Origin: Microbacterium sp. p3-SID336
Lineage (GTDB): Bacteria; Actinomycetota; Actinomycetes; Actinomycetales; Microbacteriaceae
NCBI RefSeq assembly: GCF_025143365.1
Contig: NZ_JALXPE010000003.1
Span: 30,826-94,825, forward strand
DNA: 64,000 nt
Direction: 5' to 3'
A model generated the notes under the pieces. That model had not been told where the DNA came from. It did no database searches and saw only the letters and a list, made by a program, of their open reading frames with translations. Every line of letters begins with the position of its first letter. Position 1 is the first letter of the stretch. The position numbers and the translations under genes were made by a program. Of the stretch, positions 41,611 to 50,200 are shown piece by piece.

Positions 41611-43308
41611 ATGCGCAAGATCATCAACGACCCCGAGACCTTCGTCGACGAGACCCTGGAAGGGATCCTGCTCGCGCATCCCGACGAGCTGCGTGCGGTC
41701 ACCGCCGACCGCCGGGCGCTCGCGCGGACGGATGCGCCGGCCCCCGGACGCGTGGGCATCGTCACCGGCGGCGGCTCGGGCCACCTGCCCTTCTTCCTCG
41801 GCTACGTGGGGCGGGGGCTGTGCTCGGCCGTCGCGGTGGGCAACGTGTTCTCCTCCCCGAGTGCCGCGCAGATCCATGCCGCATCGGTCGCGGTGCACTC
41901 CGACGCCGGTCTGCTCTACCTGTACGGCAACTACGGCGGCGACGTGCTGAACTTCGATCTCGCCGCGGAGCGCTGTCGCGCGGAGGGCATCGAGGTGCGC
42001 ACGGTGCTCGGTGCGGACGACCTGCAGTCGGCGCCGCGCGACCGTGCCGATACGCGGCGCGGCGTCGCAGGACTCGTGCTGGTGTACAAGGTCGCGGGTG
42101 CCATGGCCGACCGCGGAGGCTCGCTCGACGAGGTCGCACGGGTGGCGCAGAAGGCGGCCGATGCGACCAGGACCATGGGCGTCGGGCTGTCGCCGACCGT
42201 GCTCCCCGCGGCCGGCGAGGAGACGTTCACGCTCGACGAGGGCGAGATGGAGATCGGCGTCGGCATCCACGGCGAACGCGGCAGCCACCGCGGCCCTCTG
42301 GAGTCGGCGGATGCCATCACGGATCGGTTCCTGGCGGAGCTCGGCGCGGAGCTCGATCTCACCGCGGGCCGCCGGGTCGCTGTGCTGGTGAACGGACTCG
42401 GGGCGACGCCGCTGGAAGAGCTGTACGTGATCTACCGGCGCGTGCACCGCACTCTCGCGGAGGCCGGCGTGGAGATCGGGTATCGCCTGATCGGGGAGTA
42501 CGTCACCAGCCTGGAGATGGCGGGGGCGTCCCTGTCGATCATGCAGCTCGACGACGAGCTGGAGGAGCTGCTGCGCGACCCCGCGGGCTCCCCCTTCTTC
42601 CGCCAGGGCAGTGCACCGGTCGGGGAGACGGCCGTCGCGGTCGCCGTCGCCGACGAGGGCGCGGCAGCCGTCGAGGTCACCCGCGCCGCGTCGCCCAGCG
42701 CGCTGCGGGCGCGGCTGCTGCGCGTGCTGCCGCGGATGGAGGCCCACCGGGAGGAGCTGCGCACGCTCGACGCGGCGCTCGGCGACGGCGACCTCGGGGT
42801 GACGGTCGCGGCCGGCAGCGTCGCGATCGCCCGTGCGCTGGAGCAGCTTCCGGACGACGCCGATGCTCGCAGCCTCCTGCGTGCCGCGGGGGACGCGTTC
42901 GCGGCCGCGAACCCGTCCACGTTCGCCGCCCTCGTCGGGAGCGGGCTCCTGGCAGCGGCCGAGCGGACGCCCGAGGGCACGCACCTGGATCGCACGGGGC
43001 TGGCCGCCGCGGTGCGCGCCGTCGCGGAGCGGATCGCCGCCCAGGGCGGCGCGGCACGGGGCGACAAGACCGTGATCGACGTCCTGCATCCCGTCGCGGA
43101 GGCGCTGGATGCCGGCGCGGACGCGGCCGGAGTCGCGGTCGCCGCGCGGGAGGCCGTCGCCGAGAGCACCGCGTGGCAGTCGCGCCGCGGCAGGGCGGGA
43201 TGGCAGCAGGAGCGGTCGGTGGGCCACGCCGACCCCGGGTCGGTCGCCGTCACCCGGTTCGTGGAGGAGCTGGCGCTCGAGGAGTCCGCGAGCGGGACGG
43301 CGTCCTAG
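41611..43308 (+). CDS. DhaK-DhaL type ketose kinase (dihydroxyacetone kinase family)
   Basis: 565-residue ATP-dependent kinase with an N-terminal DhaK domain (1-325) and C-terminal DhaL domain (about 360-560). His220 in VGIHGERG is the residue that binds the ketone as a hemiaminal, and Asp387, Asp392 and Asp394 (LDAALGDGDLG) would hold Mg-ATP. The substrate loop reads GSGHLP rather than the GSGHEP of classical dihydroxyacetone kinases (Leu59 for Glu), which points to another small ketose such as erythrulose; this is inference. It follows the M29 gene by 1 nt. Its TAG stop overlaps the convergent phosphatase stop in a shared CTAG. Confidence 0.9.
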   Translation: MRKIINDPETFVDETLEGILLAHPDELRAVTADRRALARTDAPAPGRVGIVTGGGSGHLPFFLGYVGRGLCSAVAVGNVFSSPSAAQIHAASVAVHSDAGLLYLYGNYGGDVLNFDLAAERCRAEGIEVRTVLGADDLQSAPRDRADTRRGVAGLVLVYKVAGAMADRGGSLDEVARVAQKAADATRTMGVGLSPTVLPAAGEETFTLDEGEMEIGVGIHGERGSHRGPLESADAITDRFLAELGAELDLTAGRRVAVLVNGLGATPLEELYVIYRRVHRTLAEAGVEIGYRLIGEYVTSLEMAGASLSIMQLDDELEELLRDPAGSPFFRQGSAPVGETAVAVAVADEGAAAVEVTRAASPSALRARLLRVLPRMEAHREELRTLDAALGDGDLGVTVAAGSVAIARALEQLPDDADARSLLRAAGDAFAAANPSTFAALVGSGLLAAAERTPEGTHLDRTGLAAAVRAVAERIAAQGGAARGDKTVIDVLHPVAEALDAGADAAGVAVAAREAVAESTAWQSRRGRAGWQQERSVGHADPGSVAVTRFVEELALEESASGTAS

Positions 43309-44084
43309 GGGAGGGGGAGGTGCGGCGGGAAGGCGGCGATGCCTCCCCGCCGGGTGGGCGGGCGGCGCACGATCAGCCCGGCCTCCTCGGCGATCAGCGC
43401 GCCCGCCGCCCAGTCGAACTCGTACAGGTCGGTCTCGATGAAGGCGTCGACGCTGCCCTCCGCCGCGAGGCAGAGGCCCAGGGCCGCCGAGCCCACGCTG
43501 CGGAGATCGGTGAAGGAGGACATCAGCCCGGGGAGCTCGGCGAGCTGCCGCGCGCGCTGTGCCGGGTCGTAGGAGAAGCCGACGGCCAGCAGCACCGGCG
43601 TCGCCCCCTCGACGGGCCCGTGCAGCTGTCGCCGCACGCCCGCCGTCTCACGGAAGGCCCCGTGCCCTGCCGCGGCCGCGTACACGTGTCCCAGTTCGGG
43701 GGCGTGCACGACTCCGGCGAGCCAGGCCCCGGAGCGGACGTCCTGCACGGCGACCGAGGAGCCGTAGTGCGGCAGCCCGCGGACCACGTTCGAGGTGCCG
43801 TCGAGCGGGTCGATCGACCACCGCAGCTCGGCGGCCGAGCCGGCCGTCGTCGCGTACTCCTCGCCGGACACCTCGTCGTCGGGGCGGTGCGCGGCGAGAA
43901 CGGCACGGATCGCGCGCTCCGCCCGCAGGTCGGCCTCGGTGACGACATCGCCCGCGGCGCCCTTGGTGCGAACGCCCAGCGCATCGGCGGCGGTGTCCCT
44001 GGCCGTGCGGGCCTCGGCGAGCTCATGGGCCCCCGCGGCGGCGGCGGCGAGGGCGATATCGAGCAGTTCGGGCGCAGACGGCAT
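43305..44084 (-). CDS. Inositol monophosphatase family phosphatase
   Basis: 259-residue Mg-dependent, Li-sensitive-type phosphatase of the IMPase/CysQ superfamily. Motifs are DVVTEADLRAERAIR and GEEY (first metal Glu), WSIDPLDGTSNVVRGLPHY (the DPxDGT metal site, about residue 90) and ETDLYEFDWAAGALIAEEAG (WDxAAG variant, with FDWAAG here). It could act on inositol phosphate, histidinol phosphate or PAP. GGAGGT precedes the ATG at 44084. It is convergent with the carbohydrate operon and therefore probably not part of it. Confidence 0.9.
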   Translation of the reverse strand: MPSAPELLDIALAAAAAGAHELAEARTARDTAADALGVRTKGAAGDVVTEADLRAERAIRAVLAAHRPDDEVSGEEYATTAGSAAELRWSIDPLDGTSNVVRGLPHYGSSVAVQDVRSGAWLAGVVHAPELGHVYAAAAGHGAFRETAGVRRQLHGPVEGATPVLLAVGFSYDPAQRARQLAELPGLMSSFTDLRSVGSAALGLCLAAEGSVDAFIETDLYEFDWAAGALIAEEAGLIVRRPPTRRGGIAAFPPHLPLP

Positions 44085-44140
44085 GGCAGATCGGACCTCC
44101 GGTGGGCGATCCTCCAGCGTAGCGCCGCGACGCCGCCGGC

Positions 44141-44938
44141 CTAGCGGCGCGCGACCACCAGCGGGACCCCGGTGAGCGGGTGCGGGAGCACGTCGACGGG
44201 CTGCCCGTACACCTGCTCGATCCGCGCGGCGGTGAGGACCGTGGTCGGGGTGCCGGTCGCCGCCACCCGTCCGCCCGCGAGCAGGGTCACGCGGTCGGCA
44301 TGGGCGAGGGCGGCGTTGAGGTCGTGCAGCACGACGGCGACCGCGGCGCCGGCGTCGGCCTGCGCGCGGATCAGCCGCATGACGTCTTCGTGGTGCTTGA
44401 GATCGAGCGCAGCGGTCGGCTCGTCCAGCAGGAGGATCCCGGTGCGCTGTGCGAGGACGCGGGCCAGCGCGACCCTGGCGCGTTCGCCGCCCGAGAGCGA
44501 GGGAACGACACGGTCGCGGAGTGCGGCGACCTCGGTGTGCGCCAGAGCCGCAGCGACCGCGTCGTCGTCGTCCGCTGAGGCCGTCGTCCGGGCCCAGGGG
44601 GCGCGGCCCATGCGCACGACCTGTTCCACCGTGAACGGGAAGGTGACGGTGTTCTCCTGCAGCAGCACCCCGCGCCGCTGCGCGAGCACGCGCGGCCGCA
44701 GCGATCCGATCGGCATCCCGTCCAGCAGCACCTGGCCGGACCGTGGTGCCACATCGCCGGCGAGCACGCCGAACAGGGTCGACTTGCCCGCGCCGTTCGG
44801 CCCGATGAGCGCGTGGACCTCGCCCCGGTGCACATCGATGGAGGCGTCGTCGAGGATCGATCGACCACGTCCACGGGCCTCCCCGCGGGTGTCGCCGACG
44901 CGGACCGTGATCCCGTCCGCGCGCAGCCGGGGGGTCAT
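44141..44938 (-). CDS. hmuV: Haem ABC transporter ATPase
   Basis: 265-residue ATPase of the FepC/HmuV group. Walker A GPNGAGKST (about residue 45), Q-loop GVLLQENTVTFPFTVEQVV, signature LSGGERARVALARVLAQ, Walker B ILLLDEPTAALD and H-loop VVLHDLNAALAHADR are complete. The PFTVEQVVRMGR segment is typical of haem importers. It overlaps the permease gene by 4 bp and ends the hmuTUV operon, which is preceded by an iron box. Confidence 0.93.
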   Translation of the reverse strand: MTPRLRADGITVRVGDTRGEARGRGRSILDDASIDVHRGEVHALIGPNGAGKSTLFGVLAGDVAPRSGQVLLDGMPIGSLRPRVLAQRRGVLLQENTVTFPFTVEQVVRMGRAPWARTTASADDDDAVAAALAHTEVAALRDRVVPSLSGGERARVALARVLAQRTGILLLDEPTAALDLKHHEDVMRLIRAQADAGAAVAVVLHDLNAALAHADRVTLLAGGRVAATGTPTTVLTAARIEQVYGQPVDVLPHPLTGVPLVVARR

Positions 44939-46008
44939 GCCCAGCCCCCCGCGCGGCGCCGCGTCCGGACGAGCAGCCAGAGGAAGAACGGCCCGCCGAC
45001 GAGCGAGGTGATCATGCCGATCGGCAGGTCGGCGAGGGGCACGGCCGTGCGGGCGACGAGATCGGCCACACCGATCAGCAGCGCCCCGCCGAGCGCCGAG
45101 GCGATCACGAGGGGCAGGTGCGCCGGGCCGATGAGCATCCGCATGAGATGCGGCACCACGAGCCCGGCGAAGCCGATGATCCCGGCGAACGCGACGGCCG
45201 CGCACACGAGGAGGGCCACGGTCACGATCACGACGATCCGCAGCAGCTCGACGTTCACGCCGAGGTGGCGCGCGGTGCGCTCGCCGAGTGCGAAGAGGTC
45301 GAGGCCGCGGGCCACGATCAGGGCGACGGCCAGGCCGATCGCGACGAGCGGTGCGACCACCTGGATGTTCGACCACAGCGCGCCGTTGAGCGAACCGAGC
45401 TGCCAGAACACGATCTGCTCGCGGGTCGAGGTGGTGCCGAGGAACGTGAGGAAGGCCATGCCGGCACCGGCGATGGCGTTGGCGGCGATCCCGGTCAGCA
45501 GCAGCGTGACCACCTCGGTGCGGCCGCCCGAACGGCTGATCAGGTACACGGAGAACACGGCGACGAGCCCGCCGAGGAACGCGAAGACGGGGGTGGTCCA
45601 CATGCCGAAGGTGGCGAGGCCGAAGGTGATGCTGGCGGCGGCGCCGAGTGCTGCTCCCGAGGACACGCCCACCACGCCCGCGTCGGCGAGCGGATTGCCG
45701 AAGATCGCCTGCATGAGCACGCCGGACACCGCGAGCGCCGCCCCGACCAGCAGTCCGAGCACCACGCGCGGGAGGCGGAGGGTGTAGATCACGCCGTAGT
45801 CGGTCGCCGCGGCGGGTGCCCAGGCCGTGTCGATGCCGATGCCGCGCAGCAGCACTCCGACGAGTGCGGCGGGGCTCAGCTCGTACTGGCCGCTGGTGAT
45901 CGAGACGGCGCACGTGACGGCCACGGCGACGAGAAGCGCGAGAACGACGAGGGTGAAGCGCAGCGTCCGGTGCCCGGTCGGCGTCGGGGTGACGACCTCC
46001 CCGCTCAC
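44935..46008 (-). CDS. hmuU: Haem ABC transporter permease
   Basis: 357-residue FecCD/BtuC-type permease with about ten membrane segments. Landmarks are LRLPRVVLGLLVGAALAVSG, MQAIFGNPLADAGVVGVSSG, LGVNVELLR and IGFAGLVVPHLMRMLIGPAH (cytoplasmic coupling helices), all standard. It overlaps both hmuT and hmuV by 4 bp. The assignment to haem rather than siderophore rests on HmuT and on the divergent HtaA-domain gene. Confidence 0.93.
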   Translation of the reverse strand: MSGEVVTPTPTGHRTLRFTLVVLALLVAVAVTCAVSITSGQYELSPAALVGVLLRGIGIDTAWAPAAATDYGVIYTLRLPRVVLGLLVGAALAVSGVLMQAIFGNPLADAGVVGVSSGAALGAAASITFGLATFGMWTTPVFAFLGGLVAVFSVYLISRSGGRTEVVTLLLTGIAANAIAGAGMAFLTFLGTTSTREQIVFWQLGSLNGALWSNIQVVAPLVAIGLAVALIVARGLDLFALGERTARHLGVNVELLRIVVIVTVALLVCAAVAFAGIIGFAGLVVPHLMRMLIGPAHLPLVIASALGGALLIGVADLVARTAVPLADLPIGMITSLVGGPFFLWLLVRTRRRAGGWA

Positions 46009-47111
46009 GTCGTCGGCTCGGGGGCGTACAGTGCGCGGGCCAGCGCGCCGATCACGTCGGCCGACCGCGGTCCGAAGCTGAGGATCTCGGCGTCGGCCAT
46101 GTCGATCACCCGGCGGTTGGCGCCGGCGGGAGTCTGCGCCACGGCGGGGATCCGTTCGATCAGTCCCTCGATGCCGCCGACGGACTCGAGGCCGTCCGTC
46201 ATCATCACGAGCACGTCGGGTCGCGCGGCGACCAGCGCCTCCGCGGTCAACGGCTTCATGCCCTGCCAGCCGATCTCGGAGGCGACGTCGACCCCGCCGA
46301 CCGCGTCGATCAGCGAGTCCGCCCCGGAGTCCTCCCCGAAGATGTAGTAGACGTTGGCGCTGCCGCGCACGTACAGGAAGAGCATCCGCGCACGGTCTTC
46401 GACGGCGGGGGGCGCGACCGCGGCGATCTCGGCCACGGCCGTCTGCACGTCGTCGTGGAGTCGTGTGCGCAGTTCCTGCCCGCGGGAGGGCACGCCGAGG
46501 GCGGCGGCGATCTCGGTCACGAGCGCCCCGGTCGTGTCGAGCCGGCGCTCGCTGGAGATCACGACCACGGCGATGCCGGCGTCGCGCAGCTGCTGGCGCA
46601 CCTCCTTCGGCCCGATCGACGTGTCGGTGAGGATCACGGTGGGAGCGAGCTCGAGGATCGCCTCGGGGTTGAGGGAGTGCCCGGTCTTCGTCACCACCGG
46701 GAGGTGCTCGGTCCCGGGGAAGAGCGTGGACGAGTCGCGGCCGACGACGCGATCGCCGAGGCCCAGCGCGAAGACGGTCGAGGCGATCGTGCCGGAGATG
46801 TCGATCGGGAGGATGCGGTCGACGGTGGTGATCGCGACCTCACGGTCTTCGCTGTCGGTGACGGTCACGGGCAGTGCGGGCGCGGTGTCGTCCTCGACGG
46901 GGGCGATCTCGTGACGGGCGAGGCAGGCGGTCGAGGGTCCGCGTGCCGTGCGGACGTCGTCGACGAGCGCGAGGGAGGCCAGGGGAGCGGTGGCCTGCGG
47001 GCAGGACTCATCCGTCGTCGCAGCCCCCGGGGCGCCGGCTCGGGGAACGGTGCAGGCCGTGAGGCCGACCGCGAGAGCAGCCGCGAGGACGAGAGCGCAG
47101 AGGCGAAGCAT
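46005..47111 (-). CDS. hmuT: Haem-binding lipoprotein HmuT
   Basis: 368-residue class III binding lipoprotein. Lipobox VGLTAC with the Cys near residue 20. The mature domain has VFALGLGDRVVGRDSSTLFP, the T-GHSLNPEAILELAPTVIL stretch and the C-terminal DAEILSFGPRSADVIGALA, a pattern characteristic of haem-binding HmuT proteins rather than siderophore binders. The Tyr and His axial ligands cannot be fixed without alignment. The iron box at 47111-47129 directly abuts the start codon, so DtxR binding should block both transcription and access to the start. Confidence 0.9.
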   Translation of the reverse strand: MLRLCALVLAAALAVGLTACTVPRAGAPGAATTDESCPQATAPLASLALVDDVRTARGPSTACLARHEIAPVEDDTAPALPVTVTDSEDREVAITTVDRILPIDISGTIASTVFALGLGDRVVGRDSSTLFPGTEHLPVVTKTGHSLNPEAILELAPTVILTDTSIGPKEVRQQLRDAGIAVVVISSERRLDTTGALVTEIAAALGVPSRGQELRTRLHDDVQTAVAEIAAVAPPAVEDRARMLFLYVRGSANVYYIFGEDSGADSLIDAVGGVDVASEIGWQGMKPLTAEALVAARPDVLVMMTDGLESVGGIEGLIERIPAVAQTPAGANRRVIDMADAEILSFGPRSADVIGALARALYAPEPTT

Positions 47112-47129
47112 TAGGCAAGGCTAACCTAA
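47111..47129 (-). promoter_or_regulatory. DtxR iron box at hmuT
   Basis: TTAGGCAAGGCTAACCTAA is a 19-bp near-palindrome matching the DtxR/IdeR consensus TTAGGTTAGGCTAACCTAA at all but two positions. It begins at the first base of the hmuT start codon and extends upstream, so it must overlap the promoter or transcription start. Confidence 0.9.
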
Positions 47130-47179
47130 AACTTGACGGACGTGACAGAGCGGACCTACGCTCAGGAATCGCAGCTTAC

Positions 47180-47198
47180 TTAGCTGAGCCTAACCAAC
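47180..47198 (+). promoter_or_regulatory. Second DtxR-like box, for the HtaA gene
   Basis: TTAGCTGAGCCTAACCAAC matches the DtxR consensus at about 15 of 19 positions. It lies 76 bp before the GTG of the HtaA-domain gene and 50 bp from the first box, giving each divergent unit its own site. Confidence 0.7.
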
Positions 47199-47273
47199 AT
47201 TCGTCCCTCGCCCGACTGCCCATGCGGCTGCGCCGGAGCGCGCTCGATCGCGCCCGGAGAGCCGTGGAGAATC

Positions 47274-50200
47274 GTGAACGACACAGCCATCGCACCTCTC
47301 GCGAGCCCACGCCTGCGCGTCCTGCTCGCCGCCCTGATCTCCGTCCTCCTCGTCGCCGCCGGGGCGGTGATCGCACCCCCCGCACACGCGGCCGGCGGCA
47401 CCGTGACTCCCACCGTGACCTCCGCGAGCACCTCGGGCCTCACCGTGCAGGTGCAGGCGAGCGGCCTCCCCGACGTGTCCGGCGCCTATGCGGCGCTCAT
47501 CGTGAAGGGCACCGAGAGCGGCCTGAGCGGCGCGGGCGGGTACGCGGCCTTCGCGCTGCCGTTCCCGCGCGTGCAGGGCGGAGCGAGCAGCTTCACGCTG
47601 ACGGCCGCCGCGGGATCGCTCGACCGCACCAAGAGCTACGAGGTGCTCGTGTGGCAGCAGCACTCGAATCCGAGCGCCTCGACGATCTACGGGCGCGGCG
47701 ACGTCGCGGTCTCCACCGCGCAGTGGGATGCGCTGTTCGGCACCACCCCGACCGACCCCGGCACCGACCCGGGCACGGATCCCGGCACCGACCCGGGCAC
47801 GGACCCCGGCACGGATCCGGGTACCGACCCCGGCACGGACCCGGGTACCGACCCCGGCACGGATCCGGGTACCGACCCGGGTACCGACCCCGGCGCGGAC
47901 CCGGGTACCGACCCGGGCACGGATCCCGGCACCGACCCGGGCACGGATCCCGGTACCGACCCCGGCACGGACCCGGGCACCGATCCCGGCACGGTCGCAG
48001 CGGCGATCGAGGTGTTCCTCGCCGACGGCACCACCCCGGCCGCGGGCGTCGCGCTGGCAGCGGGGGACCGGATCGTCGTGCGCGGCACCGGGTACGACCC
48101 GAGCGCGAACGTCGGTGGCCGCGGCGTGCCCATCCCGAAGCACCTACCGCAGGGCACCTACGTGGTGTTCGGCAACTTCGGCGCGGACTGGCACCCCTCC
48201 ACGGGCGCCGCCTCGTCCAGCCGCTCCGTCGGGGCGCAGTCCTGGGCTCTCGCCGAGGACGTGCTGGACCAGGTGCCGCCGCAGTACCAGTCCGCGATCC
48301 GCGCGCAGTGGGTCGACATCTCGGCCGACGGGTCCTTCCAGGTCACCCTCACCCTCAAGGACACCCCGGCGAAGCCCGGCTCCTACGGCGTCTACACCTA
48401 CGCGGCGGGCGGCGTCTCCAATCCCGACCAGGAGCGGAGCGTGGCGCTGGACTACCGTATCGCCCCCACGCTCACCACGGCGGTGAAGACCGCGACCGCG
48501 CAGGACGGCCTGACGGTCACCGCGACCACCGCGAAGCTCGACGGCGTCACGGGGGCGTACGTCGCCCTGATCGAGTCGGACACGGAATCGAGCGTGACCG
48601 CGAGCGGAGGCTTCCTCGCCATGACGTACGTGCGGACGATCGACGCCGGCACGTTCACGGTGGACCTGACGACCGCCGCGAAGAACCTCGACCGCACGAA
48701 GACCTACGAGGTCATCGTGTGGAAGCAGCACACGATGCCGAGCGGGGACACGATCCACGCGCGCGGCCCCGTCACCATCACCGCGGACCAGTGGAAGGCG
48801 CTGCTCGACGAGAAGCCGACGGAGCCGAAGCCGCCCGTCACCCCGACGACGCCTCCCACGACGCCGCCGGCGAGCGTCGCGGGCGGATCGCTGCGCTGGG
48901 CGATCTCCTCGTCGTTCGCGAACTACGTCGCGGGTCCGATCGCCCAGGGTGCCATCCAGGTGTCCGGCGGTGCCACCCGCTCCGGGGGCCAGTTCCAGTT
49001 CGGGCAGAGCGTCGGCGGCGACTACGACACCGGCACGGGGCTCGGCAGCGTCGTCTACCGCGGTGCCGTCCGCTTCACCGGACACCACGGCGTGCTCGAT
49101 GTCACCGTCTCCGACCCGGTCGTGCGCGTGACCTCGGCCGGAGCGGCGACCGTGTTCGTGACCAGCGGCGGGGCTGCGGTCCCGTTCGCGACGCTCGACC
49201 TGTCTCGTGCCGCCCGCATCGCCGCCAACGGCGCCGTCACCTATTCGGGCGCCCCGGCCACGCTGACGGCGGCCGGTCGCGATCGCGTGCTCGCGGGGTA
49301 CTCCACCACGCTCGACCCGGTCACGTTCACGATCGGCTCGGCCGCTGCGGCGCCATCGGGGTCGACCGGCACGGTGGCCGCCGCGACGGTCGTGACGCGC
49401 ACCCCGGTCCCCGCGACACCGCCCGCCACCGAAGGCATCGCGATCGACGCGCTAAACCTCGCCGCGCTCGCCGCGGGTCTCGATGCGACCGTGACGGCCG
49501 CCGGGTTCCGGCCGCACGAGGAGGGCATCCGCGTCGTCGTGTACTCGACGCCCGTGCTGCTCGACACCGTCACGGCGGATGCCTCAGGTGTCGCGACCTG
49601 GTCGGGTTCGCTACCGGCGGCGCTGGAGGACGGCGACCACACGCTCACGTTCCAGGGATCGGTCGACCGCGGCCTCGCGTTCACGCTGGCCAGGACCGCC
49701 GCCACGATCGACACGTGCACCGTCGAGGGCGCGACGATGCAGTGGGGGTACAAGGAGTCCTTCCGGACGTACATCGAGGGCATCGCGAAGGGCGGCTGGA
49801 CCCTGACCGGCGTCGAGTACCGCTACCCCGACTTCGTGTGGGAGGGCGGAACCGGCACCCTCGACGAGGCGGCACTGTCCGGGCTCGTCACGTTCGGCGG
49901 CAGCATCGCGTTCACGGGTCACGAGGGCGCCCTGAACACGACTCTCGCGGATGCCCGCATCGAACTGGCGGGTCGCGTCGGCTACCTGGTGTTCGACGTG
50001 ACGGGCACCACGCAGTCCGGGGAGGTCGTGGATCAGCAGGGCGTGCGGCTGGCGGAGTTCGCTCTCGATGACGCGACCGTGGCGGACGGCGTCCTCGCCA
50101 TCGACGGAGTGCCCACCGCGCTGACGGAGGCCGGGGCCGCGGCGTTCGGCACCTACGCCGCGGGAGAGCAGCTCGACCCGGTGACCGCATCCATTCCGGT

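Noticed and set aside
43305..44084. Inositol-monophosphatase-like enzyme as a step of the carbohydrate pathway
   Set aside because: It lies on the opposite strand with its own ribosome site and converges on the operon; only proximity supports a link.
47751..47990. CRISPR array
   Set aside because: The 12-bp units are contiguous without spacers, stay in frame and encode TDPG repeats inside a long protein.
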